DNA from: Nonomuraea sp. NEAU-A123
Lineage (GTDB): Bacteria > Actinomycetota > Actinomycetes > Streptosporangiales > Streptosporangiaceae
Length of the DNA stretch: 64,000 bases
NCBI RefSeq assembly: GCF_018603905.1
Contig: NZ_JAHFZZ010000027.1
Span: 81,294-145,293 of the forward strand
Direction of reading: 5' to 3'
Shown: piece after piece, positions 56,801-64,000 of the stretch
Position numbering within the stretch: the first letter of the stretch is position 1
How the letters are laid out: every line of letters begins with the position of its first letter
Translations under genes and position numbers: made by a program
Notes under the pieces: model-generated
Databases searched by the model: none
What the model saw: only the letters and a program-made list of their open reading frames with translations
What the model was told of the DNA's origin: nothing

Positions 56801-57675
56801 CGCGGCCCCTCCTTGGGTGGTAGCACGGCGTCCCTCGGGTTCTTCGCGGGCGCCCCCACCACCACGCCGACCACGTCGAGCGCGGTCAGGTCCGCGTACG
56901 GCCTGGCATACGCGATGCGGGTCAGCTCACCCGGCGTCGCCTCCACCCGCTCGATCACCCCGATCGGCACCCCGGGCACGTACGGCGCGCCGCGCTGGGA
57001 GCCGAAGCTGACGATGCGGCCGCCACGGTTGATCGCCGCCGTCGAGTCCAGCAGCCGGAACCGTACGAGCCGCCCGTTCTCCCCCACCCCGTGCACGACG
57101 CCGATCTCCTGGCCGCCTTCGAGTCTGGCCCCGGCGGCCGAGCCCGGGTCGCTGATCAGCACCACGGTCGAGGAGTCGGCGGACGCCTGGATGACCCGGC
57201 CGACCAGCCCGTCGGCGTTGAGCACGGTCATCTCGGGGCGTACGCCGTCAGCGGTGCCGACGTCGATCTGGACGGCGTCCTCGAAGCCGGGCTGGCCGCG
57301 CCTGGCGAGCACGTTCGCCGTCACGATCTTGTAGCCGCCGAGCCCCGCCATCCCGAGCAGGCGCTTCAACTCCGCGGAGCGGACAGCGTCGAGCCGGCCC
57401 GCGGCCAGCCCGGCCCGCAGCCTGGCGTTCTCGGCCTTGACCCGGTCGAGCTCGTTCTGGGCGCCGGGGGCGTTGACGATGGCGTGGAAGAAGCCCCCGA
57501 CCGGCCGGACCACGGAGCCCCCGGCCTCCTCGACCGTGCCGAAGAACCAGGAACCCATCGCGCGCAGTGGCCACAGCGGCGAGGCCGCGCCGGCCCGGTG
57601 GTCGACGGTCAGGATGACCAGCGCCACCGTCAGCAGCGTTCCTAGGATCAGCCGGGCGCGGCGCGACTCTCTCAT
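56797..57675 (-). CDS. mreC: cell-shape protein MreC
   Basis: 292 aa. Short basic N-terminus, one membrane helix (LILGTLLTVALVILTVDH), a coiled coil (NELDRVKAENARLRAGLAAG), then the beta-barrel core (DVGTADGVRPEMTVLNADGLVGRVIQ). ATG 57675 overlaps the mreB stop (TGATG). It organises the extracytoplasmic elongation complex. Confidence 0.95.
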   Translation of the reverse strand: MRESRRARLILGTLLTVALVILTVDHRAGAASPLWPLRAMGSWFFGTVEEAGGSVVRPVGGFFHAIVNAPGAQNELDRVKAENARLRAGLAAGRLDAVRSAELKRLLGMAGLGGYKIVTANVLARRGQPGFEDAVQIDVGTADGVRPEMTVLNADGLVGRVIQASADSSTVVLISDPGSAAGARLEGGQEIGVVHGVGENGRLVRFRLLDSTAAINRGGRIVSFGSQRGAPYVPGVPIGVIERVEATPGELTRIAYARPYADLTALDVVGVVVGAPAKNPRDAVLPPKEGPR

Positions 57676-58706
57676 CAGCGACGTGACTCCGGTACGAGCA
57701 CCTGGTGCAGCGCTTCGAACTCCTCGACGCACTTGCCCGAGCCGAGCGCCACCGAGTCGAGGGGGTTCTCGACGAGGTGGACGGGCATCCCCGTCTCGGC
57801 CCTGACGCGCTCTTCCATGCCCTTGAGCAGCGCACCGCCGCCGGTGAGCGCGATGCCGCGGTCCATCAGGTCGCCGGACAGCTCCGGCGGGCACTTGTCG
57901 AGCGTGGTCTTGACGGCGTCGATGATCGTGTTGACCTGCTCCTCCGTGGCCTTGCGGATCTCCTCACCGGACACCACGATCGTCTTCGGCAGGCCGCTGA
58001 CCAGGTCACGGCCGCGGATCTCGGCATGCGAGTCCTCACCCATGGGGCAGGCCGAGCCGATGGCCATCTTGATCTCCTCGGCGGTGCGCTCGCCGAGCAT
58101 GAGGGAGTATTCCTTCTTCGCGAAGGTGATCACCGCCTGGTCGAGCTCGTCGCCGCCGACCCTGATCGACTGGCTGGTCACCACGCCGCCCATGGAGATG
58201 ATGGCGACCTCGGTGGTGCCGCCGCCGATGTCGACGACCATGTTGCCGGTCGGCTCGTGCACCGGCAGCCCCGCGCCGATCGCCGCGGCCATCGGCTCCT
58301 CGACGATGTAGACCTTGCGCGCCCCGGCCTGGTAGCCGGCCTCCTTCACCGCCCGCTGCTCGACCCCCGTGATGCCGCTGGGCACTGCGATGATGATGCG
58401 CGGCTTGGCAAAGTGCCGCCTCTTGTGCACCCTTTGGATGAAATATCGCAGCATCCGCTCGGTGACATCGAAATCGGCGATCACGCCGTCTTTGAGCGGC
58501 CGGACGGCCACGATGTTGCCCGGCGTCCGCCCGATCATGCGCTTGGCCTCGATGCCGACCGCGACGATCTTCCCCGTGACCGTGTTGATCGCGACGACCG
58601 ACGGCTCATTGAGCACGATGCCCCGGCCGCGCACGTAGACCAGCGTGTTGGCGGTGCCGAGGTCGACCGCCATATCACGGCCGAGAAACGCGAGCTTGCT
58701 GCCCAT
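57675..58706 (-). CDS. mreB: rod shape-determining protein MreB (bacterial actin)
   Basis: 343 aa. Actin-fold ATPase: DMAVDLGTANTLVYVRGRG (phosphate 1), VVDIGGGTTEVAIIS (phosphate 2), GIALTGGGALLKGMEE (adenosine). ATG 58706 is chosen because MGSKLAFLGRDMAVDLG is the usual start. First gene of the elongation operon; upstream is a palindrome-rich promoter region. Confidence 0.97.
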   Translation of the reverse strand: MGSKLAFLGRDMAVDLGTANTLVYVRGRGIVLNEPSVVAINTVTGKIVAVGIEAKRMIGRTPGNIVAVRPLKDGVIADFDVTERMLRYFIQRVHKRRHFAKPRIIIAVPSGITGVEQRAVKEAGYQAGARKVYIVEEPMAAAIGAGLPVHEPTGNMVVDIGGGTTEVAIISMGGVVTSQSIRVGGDELDQAVITFAKKEYSLMLGERTAEEIKMAIGSACPMGEDSHAEIRGRDLVSGLPKTIVVSGEEIRKATEEQVNTIIDAVKTTLDKCPPELSGDLMDRGIALTGGGALLKGMEERVRAETGMPVHLVENPLDSVALGSGKCVEEFEALHQVLVPESRR

Positions 58707-58763
58707 GGGGAACGGAGCCTTCCGTAACGTCGTTCGCGAATGACTACGGATCGAATTCGAATC

Positions 58764-58778
58764 GTAACGTGACGTTAC
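58764..58778. promoter_or_regulatory. perfect palindrome in the mreB upstream region
   Basis: GTAACGT-G-ACGTTAC, 58 bp before the mreB start. A related half-site GTAACGT recurs about 40 bp nearer the gene (in tccgtaacgtcg), and the 10-bp palindrome TCGAATTCGA (58751-58760) lies beside it. Probably a regulator site of the mre promoter; the factor is unknown. Confidence 0.5.
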
Positions 58779-59121
58779 CCACCAGGGCACGCAATGAGCC
58801 CCCTGTGCCCCACAAATTCTTGAGCCCATCCGGAAGCCCCGATGTCACCGCACACGCAGGACAACATTCGTCCTCCGTCTTGCACCGTTTTGACCCACCC
58901 CTCGTCCGGCTCAGCGCTCTCCACGGAACACGGCCGACGACGCGCACGTCACGGCGCCCGGCCACCTCCACCGGAGGAGCGTGCCCCTGGACAGACCCCG
59001 GCCCCGTGCGGCGGGTGGGGCTCACCGGGCCGGCCGTACAAGATCGTAAAAGACCCGGCCACCTCGACGACGCGCGCGGTCCCGTGCGGCGGGTCTTGAC
59101 TACGCAAAACAGCACAAAAAA
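58779..59121. other. gene-free spacer upstream of mreB
   Basis: 343 bp with no supported gene. It holds the second copy of the 34-bp dispersed element (58940-58973; 31/34 identical to 46109-46142). It also holds a 14-bp repeat CCCGTGCGGCGGGT (59003-59016 and 59081-59094) and a repeated CCCGGCCACCTC. Composition is less biased than in coding DNA. Confidence 0.55.
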
Positions 59122-59146
59122 AGCGCCCGCCATCGTGGCGGGCGCT
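59122..59146 (-). terminator. Rho-independent terminator of ndk
   Basis: AGCGCCCGCCA-TCG-TGGCGGGCGCT, a perfect 11-bp stem followed on the minus strand by seven Ts. Located 18 bp after the ndk stop. Confidence 0.95.
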
Positions 59147-59164
59147 CGGGAAGAACAGGAAGAG

Positions 59165-59575
59165 CTAGAACCGGTCCGGGAAGAAGATCTTGATCTCCCG
59201 CGCGGCCGACTCGGGCGAGTCGGAGCCGTGGACGATGTTCTCGCCGATCTCCAGCGCGTGGTCGCCGCGGATCGTGCCGGGCGCGGACTTGACCGGGTCC
59301 GTGAGCCCCGCCAGCGCGCGGAACGCCTCGACGGCGCGCGGCCCCTCCAGCACCAGCGCGACCAGCGGCCCCGAGGTGATGAACTCGACCAGCTCGCCGA
59401 AGAACGGCCGCTCGGAGTGCTCGGCGTAGTGGGCCTTGGCGGTGTCGACGTCGAGAGTGCGCAGGTCCATCGCCGCGACCTTCAGGCCCTTGCGCTCCAC
59501 ACGGGCGATCACGTCACCGATGAGGCCACGCTTCACCCCGTCGGGCTTGATCAGGACAAGAGTGCGCTCGGACAC
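59165..59575 (-). CDS. ndk: nucleoside diphosphate kinase
   Basis: 136 aa. RTLVLIKPDGVKRGLIGDVI at the N-terminus and the phospho-histidine loop NIVHGSDSPESA. Transfers gamma-phosphate between NTPs. GTG start 59575 with GGAG upstream; longer frames lack a site. Confidence 0.97.
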   Translation of the reverse strand: MSERTLVLIKPDGVKRGLIGDVIARVERKGLKVAAMDLRTLDVDTAKAHYAEHSERPFFGELVEFITSGPLVALVLEGPRAVEAFRALAGLTDPVKSAPGTIRGDHALEIGENIVHGSDSPESAAREIKIFFPDRF

Positions 59576-60204
59576 TTGAGGTTCTCCTTCGAACAGGGTG
59601 TGGGTCGGAGTGGCGGCCACATGCACCGGCCTTGCTCCCACGGAGGAATCGGCCCCGGGACGCAGACCACTCGCGTCAAGGTGGCTGCCGCCCAGCTTAC
59701 CGCCCCACGACGGCTCCCCCGTTTCCCACCATCAAGCCGCATCAACGCCCACGTACGAGCGTGAGCGACCCGCTCTCCGTCGCGCCACCAACCGCACTGC
59801 GCGCGGCTCACTCAACGAAACGACATCCACCCGCGCCTGCGCTAGGCCCAAGCGCGCCACCTTGTACAACCCACCCTCTGACGCGCCACCCCGTACGACC
59901 CGACCTCCAGCGCCGCCACCCCGGATGACCCGATCTCCAGCGCCACCCTGTACGACCCACCCACTGGCGCGCCACCTATCCGCGCCGGACAACCCGCACC
60001 CGGGCAACCCGCGCCTGTCACCCGCGCCGCCCGTACAGCCCGCACCAACCACCCGCATCTGTGCACCCCGGATACCAGAGTGCCATCCACCCAACCGCGC
60101 CTGTATGGCCCTCACCGGCGCCTCAGCCACCAGGCTGTGGTTTCGGGCACTCAACCTCCAGGAACGCTCGGCCCACAGTCAGGCGGCATCCCTCAGAAGC
60201 GGCC
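59576..60204. other. gene-free spacer between ndk and the large membrane protein
   Basis: 629 bp. Long open frames on both strands exist but have Pro/Arg- or Gly-rich nonsense translations and no codon bias, so I call none. The left end holds the ndk promoter/leader. The centre holds a degenerate tandem repeat (59864-59977). Confidence 0.6.
59864..59977. repeat. degenerate tandem repeat, about four units of 27-30 bp
   Basis: Units start at 59864, 59893, 59923 and 59950. Consensus roughly GTACGACCCACCC then TCCAGCGCGCCACCC. Unit 1 (gtacaacccaccctctgacg) and unit 4 (gtacgacccacccactggcg) are closest to each other; unit 3 begins GGATGACCC. Confidence 0.7.
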
Positions 60205-62055
60205 CTACGGGGAGGCGGTGTCCTCGGGCGATTGAGCCTGGGGCGGGACAGGCGGGACCGGACCGGTCTCCTCGGCCGCCCCCTCCGTACCCGCAGCATC
60301 CCCACCAACCGCCCCGTCAGCGGCGCTGGAGGCCGCCTCCCCGCCGTCGCCAGAGCCAGACGCCCGCTCTCCCCTGGCAGACGCCGCCCCACGACCGGAG
60401 AAGTCGTTCCCCGGGTCGGACACGGAAACGCGCGGTATCGCCCCAGTAGGCCAATCCTCATCCCCGGCCCCCGGCTGGGCAGGCACCTCAACGGCATCAG
60501 CCCCGGAGCGCGGTCTCCGACGGAGAGACTCGTCACCCCCCAGCGCACGGGACTCCGCCGCAGCCTCCGAGGCTTCCCCAGCGACCTCCGCACCCGGCGA
60601 AGAAGCCAGATCATCGGACGAAGAAGCCGCCTCACCGTCCACCGACGACGCCTCAACCACCGGAGCCGCCCGCCGCGTGAACAACTCGGCCAGGACGATG
60701 ACCGCCACCACCAGAAACCCGCCGATCAGCGACCACAGATGCAACGTGCCCACGAACCGGTCCACCAGCTGCTGCGCCACCGTGACCCCACGCAGCATCT
60801 TCAACTGCACCCCGGTGGCCAGCAGATAACCAGCCAGAACACCGGGAAAACACAGCGCCAGCCCGAACAGCGCCGCCCCGATGCCCGCCTGGCTGAGCGC
60901 GGACGTGAGCGCCACCGCCGCACCCGCCGCCAGCAGCGTGAACGGGATCACCAGCACGAGCCCATCGGCCGCCGGCACCACGACCCGCACCGAACACAGG
61001 CCGACCACCATCGCCAGCAGCCCCAGCGGCACGAGCCACCGCGCTCCGGCGAACAGCCGCACCGCCACGGCTGCGGCCAGCGCCAGCAGGCCCGCCACCA
61101 GGAACGGGATCCACAGCCCGGTCATGCCCGGCCCGCCGAGCAAGCCTGGACCGCCGAGGCCGCGCATCTCTACATACGTGACCTGAGCCAGGCTCGGCAG
61201 CAGCACGATGCCGACCGCGACCATGACGTACGCCAGCGTGCGTCCCTCGCGGCTGCCGAGGTAGGCCATCACGAGCAGCGCCACGATCGCCAGCACGGCC
61301 AGCAGGATGACCAGACCGGCCCCCCACTCCTCACTCGCGGTGCTGATGGCGACCACGGCGATGCCCACCGCGGGCACGCTCGCGAGCAGCAGGCGGCTGG
61401 ATTCGCTGGCCCGCGGCATGGGCATCGGACGCTGGCCCAGCAGCAGCCAGACGACGAAGTAGACGGCCGCCAGCGCGAGGGCGATGCCCGTCAGCAGTGG
61501 GTACGGCTGGAGCGTGACCCTCCAGTCGTCCACGTCGTCGAGCGGCCACAGCGCGAGCGCCTGGGCGGTGAGCAGGCTGAACGCCAGCATCCCGGTCCAG
61601 ATGGCGCGCAACGCCATGGGACGCTCCCAGGCCGCGACCAGCGTGGCGGGAATGAGCAGGCCCGCGCCGACCCCGTGCAACACCCGCAGCACCGCGACCA
61701 GGAACGTCGAGCCCGCGAACCCGCCCGCGGCATCGGCCAGAGCGAGCACGGCGAGCCCGCCGAGCAGCATGTGCGGGACCTTGACGTGGCGCAGCGCCAC
61801 CGCGGCGAGCGGCACCGTGAGAATCATCGCCGGGAGCGCCAGCCCGTGCGCGCGCATCAGCGCCAGCTTGTCGAAGCCGTCGGGCAGCAGACCAGAGACC
61901 ACGGACACGGTGTTGGGGATCGCGATGATCGCCAGTGGCAACGCGACGATGATGAGCAGCCCGAGCACCGAGTCGAGCAACCACGGGAACCTGACGCCTG
62001 CGCTGGGTCCCGCGCTCGGCGCGTTCAGGGACCGCTGGATCGGGGGGACGGCCAT
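60205..62055 (-). CDS. large membrane protein (MFS-like) with acidic/Ser-rich C-terminal tail
   Basis: 616 aa. About 14 hydrophobic helices (residues 25-455) with an MFS-like middle (LVAVLRVLHGVGAGLLIPATLVAAWERP), then a hydrophilic tail of about 150 aa rich in Glu/Ser/Ala. Key transporter motifs are weak and no substrate class is evident. It follows the DUF4233 gene by 11 bp in the folC operon. ATG 62055. Confidence 0.75.
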   Translation of the reverse strand: MAVPPIQRSLNAPSAGPSAGVRFPWLLDSVLGLLIIVALPLAIIAIPNTVSVVSGLLPDGFDKLALMRAHGLALPAMILTVPLAAVALRHVKVPHMLLGGLAVLALADAAGGFAGSTFLVAVLRVLHGVGAGLLIPATLVAAWERPMALRAIWTGMLAFSLLTAQALALWPLDDVDDWRVTLQPYPLLTGIALALAAVYFVVWLLLGQRPMPMPRASESSRLLLASVPAVGIAVVAISTASEEWGAGLVILLAVLAIVALLVMAYLGSREGRTLAYVMVAVGIVLLPSLAQVTYVEMRGLGGPGLLGGPGMTGLWIPFLVAGLLALAAAVAVRLFAGARWLVPLGLLAMVVGLCSVRVVVPAADGLVLVIPFTLLAAGAAVALTSALSQAGIGAALFGLALCFPGVLAGYLLATGVQLKMLRGVTVAQQLVDRFVGTLHLWSLIGGFLVVAVIVLAELFTRRAAPVVEASSVDGEAASSSDDLASSPGAEVAGEASEAAAESRALGGDESLRRRPRSGADAVEVPAQPGAGDEDWPTGAIPRVSVSDPGNDFSGRGAASARGERASGSGDGGEAASSAADGAVGGDAAGTEGAAEETGPVPPVPPQAQSPEDTASP

Positions 62056-62066
62056 GTTCGCCGACT

Positions 62067-62405
62067 TTAGCGGGAAGTCACGCCCTCGACACGGCGAGCG
62101 ACGAATATCGCGGTAATCCATAGCGCCGCGAAGATCACTCCCAGGAAGAACATCGTCGGCACGAGGAACCCCGTGCCGATGGCCAGGACCTGCAGAATGC
62201 TGCCCGCGACGTACGCGAAGGGCCGCTTGAGCAGCCCGGCGACGACCACGCACAGCACCGCGAGCCCGATACCGACAGTGACCGCCACCGCCGTCTCGAC
62301 GCCGCTGTTGATCGCCACCGGCGTAATCAATCCGGCGACGATGGCCTCCATGCCGAGCACGCTGGCGCCGAGCCGGCGCATGCCTGGAGTGACCTGAAAG
62401 TTCAT
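62067..62405 (-). CDS. DUF4233 membrane protein
   Basis: 112 aa, three to four helices. RRLGASVLGMEAIVAGLITPVAI, then ILQVLAIGTGFLVPTMFFLGVIFAALW are diagnostic of DUF4233, which lies directly after folC in most actinobacteria. ATG 62405 overlaps the folC stop (TGATG); GTG 62408 is the alternative. Confidence 0.9.
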   Translation of the reverse strand: MNFQVTPGMRRLGASVLGMEAIVAGLITPVAINSGVETAVAVTVGIGLAVLCVVVAGLLKRPFAYVAGSILQVLAIGTGFLVPTMFFLGVIFAALWITAIFVARRVEGVTSR

Positions 62406-63724
62406 CACACACCGTCCGCCTTGAGCAGATGACGGGCATCTCCCGCCGTCACGACCGAGCCGGTGATGAGCACGCCCGTGCCGCTGAACTCGCCCTGAGC
62501 GTCGGCGATGCCGATGCCCATGTCGATGGCCTCGTCGATGCGTTCGACGGTCCGCACCCTGTCCTCGCCGAACAGGGGTATGGCCACTGCCGCCAGCTCG
62601 GCGGGCGACATCGACCGGGGAGAGGAGTTACGCGTGACGACGATCTCGTCGAGAATCGGCTCCAGCAGGTCGAGCAGGGTGTGCACATCCTTGTCACGCA
62701 TCACCGCGACGACGCCGACGACCTTGGCGAAGTCGAACGCCTCCTGCATGGCCTCGATCGACGCCTTCATGCCGCCCGGGTTGTGCGCCGCGTCGACGAC
62801 GACCGTGGGATTGCGGCGCAGGATCTCCATCCGCCCCGGTGACGACGCCTGCGCGAACGCCTGTCGTACGAGCTCGATGTCGAGCGGGTCGTCACCCCCC
62901 GTCAGAGCCTCCACAGCGGCCAGCGCGCAGACCGCGTTGCTCGCCTGGTGCTCGCCATAGAGCGGCAGGTAGACCTCCTCGTAGACGCCCTTGAGGCCGC
63001 GTAGCGTGAGCAGCTGTCCGCCCATCGCCACCTCACGGGCCAGCACACCGAACTCAAGGCCCTCACGCGCGACCACCGCGCCGACGTCGGCGACCCGCCG
63101 CATCAGCACCTGGGCGGCTTCGACCTCCTGCTGGGCGAGTATGGCCGTGGCGCCGGGCTTGAGGATGCCCGCCTTCTCCCCGGCGATGCTCGGGATGTCG
63201 GGCCCGAGCCTGTCGGTGTGGTCGAGCGAGATCGGCGTGATGATCGCCACGGTGCCGTCCGCGACGTTCGTGGCGTCCCAGGAGCCGCCCATGCCCGCCT
63301 CGACGACCGCCACGTCCACCGGAGTGTCGGCGAAGGTCGCGAAGGCCATGGCCGTGAGCAACTCGAAGAACTGGATCCGCCGGCCCTGCGTGTCGGCCAG
63401 CTCAACGTAAGGGGCGATCTCCTCGTATGCCTGGGCGAAACGCTCCTCGCTCAGCGGCTCCCCGTCGACGGTGATGCGCTCGCGAACCGAGACGAGATGC
63501 GGGCTCGTGAATCGCCCCACGCGCAGGTTGCGCTCCTTGAGCAGCGCCTCGGTCAAGCGCGCCGTGCTCGTCTTACCGTTTGTGCCCGCTATGTGTATGA
63601 CAGGGTACGCCTGCTGCGGCGAGCCGAGCAGGTCCATGAGAGCCGCGATCCGGTCCAGCGTCGGCTCGAAGTCCCACTCGACGCCTCGCTCCATGATCGC
63701 GCGTTCAACCGCACGATAGTCCAC
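62405..63724 (-). CDS. folC: bifunctional dihydrofolate/folylpolyglutamate synthase
   Basis: 439 aa. P-loop HIAGTNGKTSTARLTEALL, metal-binding region FTSPHLVSVRERI, VVEAGMGGSWDATNV, ISLDHTDRLG, and the C-terminal domain VVVDAAHNPGGMKAS. It adds glutamate to dihydropteroate and folate. GTG 63724 start. The upstream neighbour here is an rrn operon rather than the usual valS. Confidence 0.96.
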   Translation of the reverse strand: MDYRAVERAIMERGVEWDFEPTLDRIAALMDLLGSPQQAYPVIHIAGTNGKTSTARLTEALLKERNLRVGRFTSPHLVSVRERITVDGEPLSEERFAQAYEEIAPYVELADTQGRRIQFFELLTAMAFATFADTPVDVAVVEAGMGGSWDATNVADGTVAIITPISLDHTDRLGPDIPSIAGEKAGILKPGATAILAQQEVEAAQVLMRRVADVGAVVAREGLEFGVLAREVAMGGQLLTLRGLKGVYEEVYLPLYGEHQASNAVCALAAVEALTGGDDPLDIELVRQAFAQASSPGRMEILRRNPTVVVDAAHNPGGMKASIEAMQEAFDFAKVVGVVAVMRDKDVHTLLDLLEPILDEIVVTRNSSPRSMSPAELAAVAIPLFGEDRVRTVERIDEAIDMGIGIADAQGEFSGTGVLITGSVVTAGDARHLLKADGV

Positions 63725-63837
63725 TCCTCAACCCTACTGACCGTACGGAGCGCTCTCCCACGCCGGCCACCCGATGATCAGCGGTTTCGGCGCCTGGGGG
63801 CCACCGGCGTGCTTGCCGCAAACTACCCCTAAAACGC

Positions 63838-63873
63838 AGAAAGGGCTCCACGCGTAAGCGTGGAGCCCTTTCT
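63838..63873 (-). terminator. terminator of the rRNA operon
   Basis: AGAAAGGGCTCCACGC pairs perfectly (16 bp) with GCGTGGAGCCCTTTCT around the GTAA tetraloop, followed on the minus strand by GCGTTTTAG. It lies just after the 5S gene. Confidence 0.95.
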
Positions 63874-63886
63874 GAACCAAAGATTG

Positions 63887-64000
63887 TCCGGCGGTGACCT
63901 ACTCTCCCACACCCTCCCGAGTGCAGTACCATCGGCGCTGGGAAGCTTAACTTCCGGGTTCGGAATGTAACCGGGTGTTTCCTTCCCGCCATAACCGCCG
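63887..64000 (-). rRNA. rrf: 5S rRNA (5' end cut by the window edge)
   Basis: The reverse complement contains the conserved 5S core: AAACACCCGGTTACATTCCGAACCCGGAAGTTAAG (in parts: ATTCCGAACCCGGAAG) and GCGCCGATGGTACTGC, then GGGAGAGTAGGTCACCGCCGG at the 3' end (GTGGGAGAGTAGG is diagnostic). The 3' CCGCCGG pairs with CGGCGG at the window edge, so only one to a few 5' nt are missing. The 23S and 16S genes should lie to the right. Confidence 0.93.

Noticed and set aside
59598..60449. 283-aa Pro/Arg-rich plus-strand frame next to ndk
   Set aside because: Composition artefact crossing the tandem repeat; no codon-position bias or domain.
60061..62070. 669-aa plus-strand open frame rich in Arg/Gln/His
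   Set aside because: Antisense shadow of the large membrane protein; no motif or ribosome-binding site.

Overview
The window is high-GC actinobacterial chromosome. Gene content and order (folC-DUF4233; ndk; mreB-mreC-mreD-mrdA-rodA; radical SAM pair TIGR03960/TIGR03936; RNase E/G; rplU-rpmA-obgE-proB-proA; nadD-rsfS), an IdeR/DmdR-type iron box, many GTG starts, leaderless-looking genes and Thr/Pro-rich secreted proteins suggest a filamentous actinomycete, most likely Streptosporangiales (Nonomuraea-like). The genus is inference. I see no integrase, transposase, CRISPR array or phage module.

Left part (1-35 kb) is accessory. It holds a tandem Phd/YefM-like protein, a secreted intradiol dioxygenase, a DUF574 methyltransferase, a GtrA protein and a decayed carbohydrate-binding gene. 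Next come a two-gene HEAT-repeat/MerR-HEAT operon with its own MerR-type promoter, and tRNA-Ala(GGC). An ECF41 sigma factor follows, with its class promoter directly in front of the start codon. Then come a CynX-type permease coupled to an AlaX-like editing hydrolase, a TetR/DHA2 efflux pair, DUF523, and a two-component system beside a secreted LPMO (AA10). After these are an iron-regulated siderophore-binding lipoprotein, an M28 aminopeptidase, a TetR/DUF998 pair, an NhaA-DsbA fusion antiporter, a WYL regulator with a divergent small gene, a two-domain GNAT, a GH35 beta-galactosidase under a ROK/LacI-like operator, and a DMFase-like protein with two DUF4082 repeats. A hairpin-rich spacer leads to a second, identical tRNA-Ala(GGC).

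Right part (36-64 kb) is mostly conserved core, nearly all on the minus strand. It starts with a GntR-TetR hybrid regulator whose promoter is flanked by long perfect inverted repeats. Then, read from the right in transcription order: a 5S rRNA (end of an rrn operon entering from the right); folC, DUF4233 and a large membrane protein; ndk; the cell-elongation operon mreBCD-mrdA-rodA, whose genes overlap and which runs on into a 59-aa cysteine protein and the B12-binding radical SAM gene; the TIGR03936 gene; an RNase E/G with a very long charged N-terminus; rplU-rpmA; obgE; proB; proA; a 58-aa membrane peptide; a Ser/Thr kinase with a repeat linker; (+) an M48 peptidase; nadD, rsfS and a histidine phosphatase.

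The accessory half is organised as many regulator-target pairs whose operators can be read in the sequence. Six regulators have a palindromic or repeated site next to their own start codon. The best candidates for something undescribed are the HEAT/MerR-HEAT operon, the GntR-TetR hybrid with its 13-bp arms, the tandem Phd-like protein without a toxin, and two small proteins under 60 aa embedded in the core operons.
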